From Russula earlei (lineage: Eukaryota; Basidiomycota; Agaricomycetes; Russulales; Russulaceae), in contig JAGFNK010000100.1 of the NCBI GenBank assembly GCA_025769875.1, forward strand, positions 1 to 64,000: a stretch of 64,000 nucleotides of DNA, in the 5' to 3' direction. A model generated the notes under the pieces. The model did not search any database, was not told the origin of the DNA, and worked only from the letters and a program-made list of their open reading frames with translations. Shown here one piece after another: positions 48,739-60,112 of the stretch. A program made the position numbers and the translations under genes. Numbering within the stretch: the first letter of the stretch is position 1; the number at the start of each line of letters is the position of its first letter.

Positions 48739-49090
48739 ATGGGTAAGGAACAGGTATCTCCTGATCCAGGTATTGACACCCGGAAATTCAGAGCGCGATC
48801 CTGTACGTGACCTGAACAACTTCCTCCAGGGCCACCCAAAGGGCAACCTCACATCCCGTATGTCGTGGACCTTGAGGAATTCTGGTCCTGATCTCCAAAA
48901 AACTCATTATGCCACCGTTAAACGTGAGTCTGTCAGTCTCATCAAGGACTGCGCACTAAACTGCACAGTCCATAACACGGAAATTGGCTCAGGCCAGGGT
49001 TTTTCCATTGGCTCAGCCAAAAGAGAGGCCGCAACAAGAGCTCTGCAGTTTTTGGCTTCCGTAGGTGTACAAGACCTCTTTGGGGAGTAG
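48739..49090 (+). CDS. single-dsRBD miniprotein 1
   Basis: Three exons (48739-48742, 48792-48923, 48969-49090) give 85 residues. The first exon is only ATG+G, followed by GTAAGG. The protein is essentially one double-stranded-RNA-binding domain: DPVRDLNNFLQGHPKGNLTS (helix 1), a beta region with GPDLQKTHYATVKL and TEIGSGQGFS, then helix 2 SAKREAATRALQFLAS with the K-R motif that grips the RNA phosphates. It ends VQDLFGE. No catalytic domain is attached, so it could bind or sequester dsRNA or dimerise with other dsRBD proteins (inference). It lies between the two OPT genes with a paralogue 1 kb downstream. Confidence 0.8.
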
Positions 49091-49726
49091 ATGTCGCATT
49101 GCTTTTCTTTACAGGATGCTTTGGTATTCATAGAATGACTGAGACCGCCTGAGAAACCGGAAAGGGGAATGGTTTTCGACTGTTTGCATTGCCACCGTAG
49201 GGGCTGGGGGTGAAGGATGAGACCGTATTTTAGCTAAGTTAAAGGATGATGGTAACTATGTACACCATTAGCTTAAATGATAAAGTGAAAGAGCATGGAG
49301 TACTAACCTCAGTCTTGTGTATACAAACAACGACGATAAACTAATTCGAATTATTTACACCTACGGTCCGGTGTGTCCGTTCGCACCGGCTGCACTTTTG
49401 CTTAGGTGGCCCGATATGGCACAGTAGCTTTGTGATCCCAGTGACCCTAGTTGCTCTAGCAGATGTCATTTTTCTGATACAGGTGATTGTTACTCGAACG
49501 GCCTGAGCGTTATGTTCCTTGGGTTCCTCCTAGGTTCCTGGTTGGCGGAGGAGCCGAGACAGACGAGTTCGTCATGTGTATCAGTCCACCTTCTTGCGTC
49601 CTTTCAGAAGCGCAAGTCGGATCTTTGGTTTGACAATCCCTTTCCCTCGTCTTTATTCGATCGGAACTGAGTCAACGCACAGCGATGAATCATCTGGGCA
49701 CGAACCCTACCCCGTACACTCTCCCT

Positions 49727-50065
49727 ATGTATATCATAGGTGAGGAACACGTATCTCGTGAAATAGGCATTGACACCCGGCCTTTCAGATCCTGTACAGG
49801 AGCTGAGCAAGTACCTCGAAGGCCACCCGACGGGCAACCTCAAACCCTTTTTCTCGTGGTCCATGACAGAGTCTGGTCCTGATCACGACAAAATTCACTA
49901 TGCCACTGCCAAACGTGAGTCTGTCAGCCTCATCGAGGACTGCGCGCTGATCTGAACTGCGCAGTCTATGGTATGGATATTGGCTCAGGCCATAGTAATC
50001 GCGCTGTCCTCGCCAAAAATGAGGCTGCCATGAAAGCTCTGCTATCTTTGACTTTGCTTCGCTAG
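49727..50065 (+). CDS. single-dsRBD miniprotein 2 (divergent paralogue)
   Basis: The ATG used by paralogue 1 is ATA here (49736), but an in-frame ATG at 49727 gives MYII before the same intron (GTGAGG...TTTCAG). Exons 49727-49739, 49789-49914 and 49965-50065 sum to 240 nt with no internal stop: 79 residues. DPVQELSKYLEGHPTGNLKP, GPDHDKIHYATAKL, MDIGSGH and LAKNEAAMKALLSL follow the dsRBD pattern. The basic K-R before helix 2 is weakened (AKNEA), so RNA affinity may be lower. The C-terminal tail is shortened. It may be functional or a recent relic. Confidence 0.6.
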
Positions 50066-51022
50066 GCGTATAAGACCTCGTTGAGAAGCAGACACTGCGC
50101 CGCCTTTCGTTACAGGATGCTTTGGTTTTTATATAGAATGACTTCGACCGCCCGGGAAACTGGGAGCAAAGGGGATGGTAAGGGGATGGTAAAATTTGCA
50201 ACGTAGGGGCTGGTATCTCAGCGATGACAGGAAAGGCAGTTCTCCCGAATGTACTAGTAGGCTCGCGTTCTGTAGGACGGTAGGAGGCCAAGTCAAATCT
50301 CTTGTTCTTGTCTTGGAAGGTCAAGTACACAAATATACAATACACGGTCATCTTTCTTTACCATTCGGGTTATAGCGGACTGGGATGGAAAGGGGGCCTG
50401 GTGAATGTCACGTCGTTGTGAATTTGGCACTTGGAACGAAGATACCTGCACTGGAGTGCTCATACGATTATTTCTTGTCTAGTGCTCTCCAGACCCTTCC
50501 CACATGGTGATGGGAGGTGGGTTAGTGGCATTCGATTTTTTGTTTGTGTCTCGGCACGCAAGTCACAGCCGACGGAGCGCGTCGTGCCAACTCGGGTTTC
50601 GTCGTTCGTTTATCAACAAGCGACTGTCCAGTCGCAGTCGTCAAGTCGTCGCCCAGACGAAAGGACACTGAAAGGACTCGGCCTGAGGGCGTGATAGACG
50701 CATCCTCGTATCCGGTATCGTCATCGTCTTTCAGTCCGCCTTGGATCCCTTCAATTCTCTCTCGTTTCGACGATCGCCATGCGCGACGCGAATTTCATAA
50801 CGACACTCTGCCAAATGACAGTCCATGGCACGCCCGCTGCGAAAGGAAAGCGGCCCCGAGATGGCTGACTGGTTGAACGCTAGACGTAGGTGAATCTGGC
50901 GTGGCGTGGATCGGCGGTATCAACGATACGCGAGGGCATCCGCAAAGCCGATGTGACTTGCTTGTCTGCTCGGCCGTCTATCGTCCACGCGCTCGAATCG
51001 GGCAACCGGACACACTTCTTTC
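50066..51022. other. upstream region of OPT copy 2
   Basis: 50640-50870 is a diverged copy of the OPT 5' flank (compare 42745-42975 and 36945-37050). 50890-51022 matches the sequence before the OPT start. The left 500 bp shows nothing recognisable. Confidence 0.5.
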
Positions 51023-54000
51023 GTGATTGCTCTCGCCGTGCCAAGACAATGTTCAACAAAAAGTCAGCAGCTCGACCCTCTTCTTCCGTCGACGGCTTCT
51101 CAAAAGCTGGCAACCTTCCCCGCCCTGCCCTTTTCGACTTCCATGCCAGTACCTGTGCAATGCCTCGATATTCAGAGTGTCGAGAAGGACACTGCTATCC
51201 GTTCGGACAAAAACTCTTTTGTCCTCGAGGATGAAGGCGGAAATCCGACTTTCGTTGATGGCGAGCCGGTCGTCAATACCGGAAGAGACGTCTCCAGGTA
51301 CCTCGTCGACCTAAGAGATGACGAAGACCCTCCTTTCACCCTCCGTTCTGTCGTTTTGGGAACATTGTTAGGAGGTCTAGGTGCTGCCTTGTACCAGGTA
51401 CGCATGTACAGTTTCGAATACGCTTGAAAGAACCCATCGGACGTTCGCCGTAGATCTATATCTTCAAGCCTTTCTCATCATCGGTCTCATCGTTGTTTCC
51501 CCTTCTCGTCACGTACACGTTTGGGGTTCTCTGGTCAGTCCTTCTGCCGTCGCGTTCACATGTAGAGGGAACACGATTCGAGTGGCTTGGTCCCACTCTC
51601 CACTTTATCAACCCTGGCAAATTCCTACTCAAGGAGGTACGGGTTTTCCTGCTTGTACCATGAATACCATTCCTGAACGGTTTCATGGCGCATCTAGCAC
51701 GTCACTGCCACTATAATTGCGTCCAGTGCGTCTTGGGGTAGTACGTCGGTCCTGAATTTTGCGGTGCAGCGAGTAGGTGTTGTCCTGGATTGGACAGTTC
51801 GCGATGCAAGACGCTGTTTCCAGCTTTATTATGACACGAAAGTTCGCGCGACCACTGCGGTACTCGCAACATTCTCGACTGCTGTCTTTGGTTACGGCAT
51901 TGTTGGGATTCTTCGGCCTCTCACTGTGTATCCTAGTGAAATGGTGTATTGGTTGGTATGTCCTATGTCTTTACACGTCGATCGCATAAAATTAACAGCA
52001 TTTTAGAACCTTCCTTCGGTTTCTACTTTTCAAAGTATAGAGGTCTATTCATTGGTGGATAGTCACGATTGAGATCTGGTTGCCAGTGCTGCACTTTGAC
52101 ATTTCCGCGAACCACAAACGGCTTCAACTATTTTGGACTGCATTTGCTGCCATGTTCATCTATGAGATCATTCCCTCTTACATCTTTCCTCTGCTAAATG
52201 GTTTCAGCATTTTTTGTCTGGCTTCACAACATACATCTTCCAGTGTGCAGGACGTCTTCACCAACATCTTTGGCGGGGCGGACGCTAATGAAGGTCTCGG
52301 GTTGCTTAGCTTGAGCTTCGATTGGCAGTACATTGGATCCTCGTTAGTCCTGACGCTTGGTATGTCTATCCATGTTGAACGTATTCTGCCAACAGATACA
52401 TGAGTCTTCCCATAATCCAGCAAGCAAATTCATGGATCGGACTCTTCATCTGCTATATCGCAACCGTAGCCATCTACTACTCGAACACGTGGAATGTAAC
52501 TGTGACAGATTTCTCTACTGTTGCGTCAACTTAACATGGTTCTATCCTTGCAGTCCAAGTCGTTCCCCATGCTCTCCACAGCGCTCTTCTCCTCCAATGG
52601 TTCCATCTACGACCAGTCTGCCGTCTTCACTGGACGTAATTTCCAACTGAATCAAACCGCGCTCGACGAAGTTGGCCTACCGGCGCTTACTGGGTCGAAC
52701 GCTTGGTCGGGCCTGATGGGCTCACTTGCCATTGGTGGACTGATCGCACATTGTATTTTCTTCTGGGGCCCATATGTTGTCTCGACTTTCAAACATGCAC
52801 GCGAAAAGACGGATCTAGATCCTCATTTTGTCGCGATGCAGAAATATGAAGAGGCTCCCTGGTGGTGGTACATACTTTTGTTGGTCCTAGCATTCTTCGC
52901 TGGTGAGTGAATAACATTCCACTCCCCCGGGTGAGTGTGACGTAACTTTTGGATCAATGTAGGTCTTATTAGTGTGCTCCATGGCGAGACGACGTTGCCG
53001 GTTTGGTCATACATCGTAGCTCTCATCTCTGGTGTGATCGTCACGCCATTTTCGAACCTCCTTTTTGCACGAATGGGCTATGGCATCGATACCAGCCAAG
53101 TCTTCAAGATGATTGCTGGCGCGATCAACCCAGGTCGGCCCGTCGCGAACCTCTACGTAGGTGTTTCCGTATTTTCCTCCCAGACCTTGTTTTTCATTTA
53201 CTCAGTTCGCTATGTGGAGCGGTGATATCGTGAATACTTCGATTGGACTAGCCGGTGACCTCAAAACGGGACAATACCTCAAAGTATGTCGTCTCTTCGA
53301 AACCACTGGACCGAGGTACTCATTGTGTACTGAAAAGATTCCCCCCCGTGCGATGTTTGTCACTCAGATTTGGGGAACTATTATTGGTGAGCTTTCGAAG
53401 CCACAGCGTCGATATCTGGGTACCTAATAGGATTCCTCACCCAGGGGCCATTGTCAACTATGGTGAGCGTTGTAGGTCACTTATACGGCGCTGCAGGGCT
53501 GACGAGTTGCTCACGACTCAGTTGTGATGGTTTCCATTACCAGAGCACAGCGCGAGATTTTGCTGGACCCAATAGGTAACAACGTCTGGAGTGGACAGGA
53601 TGTGCAGTCTCTGAACAGCCAAGCAATCACTTGGTCACTGACAAAGGAGTTGTATGGACCGTCGGGGCCGTATTTCATCATTCCCATGGGCATTTTTGTC
53701 GGGTTTGGGATGACATTTTTGCACTGGCTCGTCAATAAGGTAAACAATAGATAACCATGGTATATCACAGAACCTTCTCATTTATCCTGTAGCGTTGGCC
53801 TTACATCGGTCCCGTCAAAGTCGAAAGTGTTATACTACCTATCATTTACCAATTTGCCAGTTACATGGTAAGTCACTCTCCCCTCTGCTCCCGCTATACG
53901 CCAGGTGGTAATCATCGCGCCGGTTACTCAAGTCCGTCGGTGTGAACTCTGTTGTCACCTCAAGCATTATAGTTGGACTGGTGTCGCAGTTCTGGTTACG

Positions 54001-54248
54001 CCAGTACCACCCTGGATGGTACCGCAAGTACAACTACATATTGGGTGGCGCCCTCGATGGCGGGGCTCAACTCATGATCTTCGTACTCACTTTTGCTGTG
54101 TTTGGTGCATCGGGCGTCTCACGGCCGTTCCCTCACGTAAGTCGTCCTCCTTGTACAACTCGTGACATATTGACTATTTCTTCAGTGGGCAGGAAATCCG
54201 GCCCATGGAAACGCCGATTACTGCAATGGAAACGGAGCATTGGACTAG
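51023..54248 (+). CDS. oligopeptide transporter (OPT family), copy 2, original start codon lost
   Basis: It is a tandem paralogue of 43853-47056 with the same exon pattern and high similarity through to HGNADYCNGNGALD at 54248. At the position of the copy-1 start the sequence is CGACGGCTTC instead of CGATGGCTCC, so ATG has become ACG. An in-frame ATG at 51023 (MIALAVPRQCSTKSQQLDPL) could supply a new N terminus; alternatively translation starts at STSMPV. All later exons remain open and splice sites are kept (for example after LYQ, IGSS, FFAG, NLY). Substitutions are scattered. It may encode a working transporter with an altered N terminus. Confidence 0.82.
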
Positions 54249-54662
54249 GCTAGGACGCCCGATCATATGCGGCGATTCGATCGCCGGTTGTATTCGTGAA
54301 GGAGCCCAAGGTTGAATCGAAATTGCTCCAACTCATGTTTTTCCATTACAACGTTGCGCTACCCACGCCCTCAACTCGAAATGTCAGAACGCTTACTATG
54401 TCAACTGAAGATTAAAAGGAAGCGGGACAGAGTGACAAGTGTTGATACGTAAGTATTGAGAGGGATATGATGGATCGGACGGAGATGGGTACCCTATCGA
54501 TAGAGCGGATGTTCCTCAATCAATATGAGTTGTTCTCACATGGGGGTGTGGAGAGGTCGGAGCGCCGGAAACGCTAACTTGGTGGATATCTGTATTTTTG
54601 CAGGGGGACGAACACGCAGAGGTGAGCCATCACTGGTACACGCGTCACCCAACGCCTGTTGT
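54249..54662. other. OPT copy 2 to SET gene spacer
   Basis: It contains a diverged repeat of the OPT copy 1 downstream sequence (ATTAAAAGGAAGCGGGAC at 54411 and 47205), so the duplication reaches past the stop codon. The promoter of the SET gene is presumably here. Confidence 0.45.
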
Positions 54663-56297
54663 ATGGCTTCGACAACACCCATTGCCACCGCTGAGCCCTG
54701 CAACGCGTTGCTCTTCAAAGAATGGCTCGCTTCCCACGGAGGCAAATTTCACCCCGCTGTGCGGTACTCGTCAGGCAGGTGGAGCTACTTCTACGTAGTA
54801 GCGCACGCAGGACAAGCTGCAGTGCTGATCATCCGTGACCCTTTCGTAAATCAGTCCCATCCGGACTTTCCATATCGGCGAGCGAGGACATCGAGCCCGA
54901 CGCGACTATCGTGACCTGCCCCTTCTCGATCGTCGTAACCCCGCTTCAATCCAAACGCGCGTTGCTCCCCATACTCCAGGACCCATCGGTGCTTGGGCGT
55001 TGGACCGAACGACAGTCCATCGTCGTCTACATCTGCTTCCACTGGGTCTTGAGCCCAGAGGAGATCGTGAGGTAGTTCTCTTTCTCTTCCCCTCCAAACA
55101 CCTACGCGACAAAAAACCGACGACTCTCTTGCTTGCTGCGCAGCTACGACACCCTCGTTCACGCGCCGTACCTCGACACGCTCCCTTCCCCGAGCCAATT
55201 CCGGACGCCGCTGTACTTCACGCGAGAGGAGCTCGAGGCACTCAGGGGTACGAACCTCTACGGCGCGACCGTTGACCGCCGGCGGGATTGGGAGGCCGAG
55301 TGGGAGGAGTGTCGCGCCGACGTCTCGGGCGTGAACGCCGAGTGGGGCCAAGGGCTCACCTGGTGCGTGTCGCGTGCATTCCGCGCCGTGTCGGGAGACG
55401 TGTCATCCCACAGTTTCATGTGACCTGTCTGTCCCTCTGTCTCTCTGTCTGTCTGTCGCGCGCAGGGAGCGTTTCTTGACCGCGTCGACATACCTGTCCT
55501 CGCGCGCGTTCCCTTCCACCCTCCTCTCGTCGCCCCCTTCCCTCGTCCAGCGGCCCGACTCGTACCCCGTGCTCATCCCAGGCGTCGACGCGCTCAACCA
55601 CGCGCGTGCCCAGCCCGTTTCCTGGATCGTCACGTCCACGTCCACGTCCACGTCCACCTCGTCCACTTCGTCCTCCTCCCCCTCCGCTGCTACCTCCGCC
55701 GACTCGCACGGAAACGATACTACGATATCGCTCGTGACACACGGCGCATGTAAGGCCGGCGCGGAGATCTTCAACAACTACGGGCCCAAGCCGAACTCGG
55801 AGCTGCTCCTCGGATACGGGTTCACGCTGTCGGACAACCCGGACGACACGATCGTGCTCAAGATAGGCGGCCATGGTGCGGGCGACACCGAGGCGCGCCA
55901 TGAGGTGGGTCGCGACGCGCGCGGGGCCGAAGCCGTGTGGGACGCCGTGGTCGATGCTGTGAGGGCTCAGGAATGCCAAGGGCTGGAGGAGGGCGAAGAC
56001 GAGGACGAGGACGAAGAGGAAGAGGAAGAGGCCCCAGAATGGCAGGTCGTTCTGGACAGCGCCGACATGCTGCGCTCGATGACGGAGTCCCTGTCGGCGC
56101 GCTTGCCTACCGGCGTGGTCCCTGAACGGGGGAATAGCAGCGTACGCGGAGACGTCGCAGAGATGATCCGTCAGTACGTCCTGGGACAGCGGCAGGTGCT
56201 CCAGGGTCTGTTGCGGTTCGCGAGTGATCGCGAGGTCGGTGGGGTCAAAATGGCAAGACGCGAGGGGACTAGGATTCGATCGGAGGGGGATGCATGA
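54663..56297 (+). CDS. SET-domain lysine methyltransferase (Rubisco LSMT/SETD6-like)
   Basis: The start MASTTPIATAEPCNALLFKE at 54663 runs into FHPAVRYSS. An intron with a GC donor (CAG/GCAGGT) and acceptor AAATCAG restores VPSGLSISASEDIEPDATIV in frame. Later exons carry the SET core split by an insert, as in this subfamily: YPVLIPGVDALNHARAQPVS, GAEIFNNYGPKPNSELLLGY (NYGxxxNxELLxxYGF) and GFTLSDNPDDTIVLK. A low-complexity (ST)n/Ser stretch and an acidic E/D run (GEDEDEDEEEEEEAPEW) are insertions. It ends RIRSEGDA at 56297. It probably methylates lysine on ribosomal or other non-histone proteins; the target is unknown. Confidence 0.85.
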
Positions 56298-56880
56298 TGA
56301 CGATGACGTGTCGGTCGGGATTTTGATCGTTCATCAACGATATGATGATCATAAACGAAACGGGATTGGCGTGATGGAAGCTGATCGAGAGAGAGGACTT
56401 GATATCATGCAATGCATCCGGGGAGGTCATTGTTTTCACTCGCTTGTAGCACGACGCTTCTGCACGCTGCCTTTTGACCGCACACGGTGACAGAGTCATG
56501 GCATACCACTGACATCGTAAGCATGATAAGTTTGTGCCCATCGCCGTTGCCTTGCGTGGCCTCTACCCAATCTAATCCGAGTTTCGACACAAAGGCGCCC
56601 GGGAGCAGTTGACAACTAGGTGTTCCTAGCGGCGCTTCGCTCCAACTAACCAACTTGCTGCAATCAATAACCAATTGCTCACTGAGTGAGCGAGTTTCGC
56701 TTGCGTCGGCAGGTGGGTTTCATACACATTTCGAATGATGGTTTCTTTGCCATTTATATTATCGCCCATCTCCAAGCGACCCCCAACCCCCCCCCCTCCC
56801 TCCACCCCCCCCCCCTCTCTGCGAATCGTCGTCGTCGAACAAGAAAGCGTTCTCGCAAGGACCCAGGACAAGGATATACG
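56298..56880. other. intergenic region
   Basis: A pyrimidine-rich block (CCCCCCCTCCCTCCACCCCCCC, 56786-56813) lies about 70 bp before the thioesterase ATG and may be promoter or 5' UTR sequence. Nothing else was seen. Confidence 0.4.
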
Positions 56881-57764
56881 ATGGCGATGCCCGTGTTCAA
56901 ACAAGACGCCTCTGCGGCCCTGACGTCAGACGCCCGCATCCGAGGCAATCTGCCGCCGGAGGTCAAGCACACGGTCGCGACCATCCTGTACGACTTCGTG
57001 TCCAGACCGGGCGTGTTCGGGGCGTCCGTCGGCCATCGCGTCGTCATCACGGAGGCGTCGACCGTGCCCAAGGCCGAGGAGCCCAGCAGGTCGGAGACGC
57101 GCATCGTCTGCGAGGTGAACGTAACGGAAGGTTCGTCCGGCCACCTCTTCGAGTCTCTTTTTTTTTAAAGTCTGATTGAACCAAACCGACGTGCTTCTTT
57201 CCCCCCCCCCTCCCCTCCGCCCCCGACACCCCAATTGGATTAATCGGTACCAGACATGCTCAACCCTGCAGGGGCCCTGCACGGCGCCTGTGCCGCCTTC
57301 CTCATTGATACGTGCGTAACCTTTAGCTTTAGGCTCGCGGGCTGGACTCTCTCCAAACAACCGTCTTTTTGAACAGATGCACGACGCTGGTGTTCATCGC
57401 GGCGGTGCGCACTCCCGGGGTCTCGGCGTCGATGGACATTGTGTACCATGCCCCCGCAGCTCCGTGAGAAGCCCGTCTTGACCCACGTCTTTCCGGTCTC
57501 CACTTGACTTGTTGTACGTTTCCAGTGGCGCCAAACTTCGAATCGTGAGCACGGCGATGGCCGTGGGTGCCCGGATCATGTCAGCTCGCTCCGAGGTGCG
57601 CCGCCTCTCTCTCTTTAGCGCGGTGTCGTTCAAATTGCCACGCTGATGTCATATTCCCGTGTGCGTTGCAGATCTGGGACGACACCGCCAAGCGATTATG
57701 CGTCACTGGCATCCACATCAAGATGGAGCCATCTGCGCCCAAAAAAAACAGGCAAAAGCTGTAG
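56881..57764 (+). CDS. hotdog-fold acyl-CoA thioesterase (PaaI/ACOT13-like)
   Basis: The start MAMPVFKQDASAALTSD at 56881 is followed by an N-terminal helix region and CEVNVTE. An intron then leads to the signature DMLNPAGALHGACAAFLIDT (the Asn-Pro-x-Gly-x-x-His-Gly helix of 4HBT enzymes). Next are CTTLVFIAAVRTPGVSASMD, VYHAPAAPGAKLRIVSTAMA and SARSEIWDDTAKRLCVTGIH, ending KKNRQKL. Four introns splice in frame. Members cleave acyl-CoA thioesters and usually work as tetramers in the cytosol or mitochondria. No strong targeting signal is evident. Confidence 0.85.
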
Positions 57765-57899
57765 CTTGCGTCCGGTTTTTGCTATGTGTCTCCATTTGTT
57801 ACGTTACATTACACACCGGTTAAAAAAAGCGCCCTCTAGCAAGGCGCCTCGTCGTTCTGAAACCCCCGTCGGCCGAGACCGGCGCTGCCAGTGGCTACC

Positions 57900-59272
57900 C
57901 TACGCGCTTCCTAGTTCTTGCAAATAAGCGCGGAGCTTCTGTAGCGCCCGTCCCCGGTGGGATATCGCGTTTTTTTGTGTCGCCTCCATCTCCGCATAGC
58001 TGCAACCAAAAAAAAAAAATTAAATAAGTAAAAAATTCAAAACGTGCCAAAGCACGAATCCACTGTCAGCGCTGTTGCGCTGTTGCGCCGCCAGGAGAAT
58101 TCCGCCCACGGGAGTTTTTTTTTTTTTCACAAAAACAAAAAAAGGAAAAAAGGAAAAAACAAACAAACAAACAAAAACCTACGTCAAGCTGGTATCTTCA
58201 GCCTCGAAGACCGGGTCCCATCCGAACTTGGATGGCCCGCGTGCGGGGACGATCTTTCCGTCCGTGCGGCCTTCGAAGAGGACGGGCTGCGTGCCGGGAC
58301 CGGCGCTGTATGCAAAAGTGCAGAGTGCCCATGCGGAGCGCGTCGGGAAGCCGTCCAGCATGCGATTAAGGCCTGGTTCCACCGATCCAGGGACGGCACG
58401 AAGCGATGGGCAAATTCGACGAATGGATGTGAAACGAGGGGGGGGGGGGGGGACGGTCGTCGTCAGGGGTTGGGTTATTCGACGTATCGTATTGTTTTGG
58501 GTGTCAATACTTACCCTCGTGACCGAGCTCGCGAAGGAAGAATTTGATGTATGGGCCTGGCAAGCCGTTCATGGCAGCGAAGCAAAGCGCTGTGTCCTCC
58601 GTGATGACTGGACCCCCGATCTGTTTGTTGCCACCACGATGAGCCAGAAAGAAAAGAAGAAGAAAAAGACGCCTTTTTTGTTTTGTACTCTTTTTAAATG
58701 GATAGAGGACAATCTAGAAACAAAACAAAAAAAACAGACAAATAAAATAAAAGACTGACCAATTCAGCTGCGCGTCTGCATTTTTCCGTGGCGATTTCTT
58801 GGGTGGTGCCCTGAATCTCCGGTACTTTTTTCAGTCCGAGTCCCAATGGGCGATGTTGATGACGACGGTGGCGGCGGTGGTGGTATTATGGGCGGTTGGA
58901 TTCGTACAAAGTTCCAGGGTCAGGAAGAAAGGGCAGGCGCAAGTGAGTCAGCGACGTCTCAAGATTATAAAATCGGAGCATGTGAAGAGGCCCTCACGGT
59001 CCAGATCGCGCGACTCGATGTCGATGGGCGCACCCTCGGGCTGCGCGAGGATTTCGCGCACCTCTCTGAGCTTCCCGGCGTTGCCCGTCACGAACACTGC
59101 CGGGCGCGGAACGGCCAGCCAGGTCAAAGCGCGCGCGGGGGTAGGTTGGTTTTCCAGGAAAGAGACGTGAGTTCTGGAGGGTTTTTTTTTACAGAGACAG
59201 AAGCAGTGGGATGGGACGAAAGGTTCCCTCCCCCTCCCCCTCCCCCTTACCAAGGCGACCTGATGAGGACAT
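57900..59272 (-). CDS. inosine triphosphate pyrophosphatase (HAM1/ITPA family)
   Basis: It hydrolyses ITP/dITP/XTP to monophosphates, cleaning the nucleotide pool. Exon 1 is 22 nt (MSSSGRL, ATG 59272, donor GTAAGG). Exon 2 gives [20 protein letters not shown] (the N-x-x-K signature) and IDIESRDLD. Next comes [20 protein letters not shown], then [13 protein letters not shown] with the catalytic acidic residues and [31 protein letters not shown] and [10 protein letters not shown] follow, then [20 protein letters not shown] (SHR substrate motif), stop 57900. Introns are long for this window and contain A-rich and G15-like tracts. The gene appears intact. Confidence 0.9.
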
Positions 59273-60112
59273 GACTTGGTATTTGCCTGATTCTCGCGTG
59301 TCGTCGTGCTTTGAAACAAGCACTTCTGCTCTGATGATGGCCCGGGGCCAGATCACGACTCTCGTGTGTGTTGAGGTTGTGAGGACGAGTCGAGTCGTGG
59401 CGTGGCCAAGCAGCGCGCGCGCCAACGGGGGGGCGGGGGCGGCGAATCAATCTGATCTTATCGCCCGTTGCAACGTGACCAGGCCACTTGCGTCAACTCT
59501 TTTGGATTTCTCGCCCGTCGTCGACTCCCCTTTCATCCCATTCTCGCCCCTCTGAGACCGTCTCTCAACCATCGTCATCGCCCCCACCATGCGTCTACCC
59601 GGATGACGCGTTCGCATCGTCATCGTCGCTCTACCCGAGGGCTCGCTGCCCATAGCGTCTCGCCCCTACATCATCGCCGCACCGCACCGCGCTCGACGCG
59701 GACTGTTGGAAGAGTAGGATTCCCAGTACGCCCTTGATTGGTCTACTTACTGCTACGACTTCCCGCCCCGTCTCGTCTACTTACACTCCGATTCCGTTCC
59801 CTCGCTAACACTCGCCTCGATCCCCAGAGTGTAGATCGTCGTACGCGTCCTGGCTCTCCTTCCGTTACGACGTCATACTTACACTCGAGTCTCCTCATTC
59901 TATGTCTTTGGATCACCTAGTTCTCCCTACGCTTTTGCTACAGTATTTAATAAGGCCCGGTAGCTACGGTCTCGAATGACAGTCAATTGAAGCAGCTTTG
60001 CTCTCCTCTGTTCCTCTCCGATTGTACCTGCCCTCAGATCAAGCAACACGAACTCCGCGTGTCCTTGTTCAAATTGATCTATCCGCTGCTGCAACGGAGG
60101 CTCAGGCTCATG
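59273..60112. other. intergenic region between ITPase and SAICAR synthetase relic
   Basis: It is C/T-rich with short ORFs and no recognisable gene. The right part may be the former promoter of the relic. Confidence 0.4.

Noticed and set aside
49736..49738. ATA replacing the start codon, suggesting the second dsRBD gene is dead
   Set aside because: An in-frame ATG lies 9 nt upstream in the same exon and the spliced frame is open for 80 codons, so a coding call was kept at lower confidence.
55620..55690. GTCCAC tandem repeat in the SET gene as a possible CRISPR or regulatory repeat
   Set aside because: It is a coding microsatellite giving a (ST)n tract in frame; no spacers.
58436..58455. G15-like run and A-rich tracts inside the ITPase gene as a possible quadruplex or regulatory element
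   Set aside because: They lie in introns, are simple homopolymers and may be sequencing-length artefacts; no further structure is evident.
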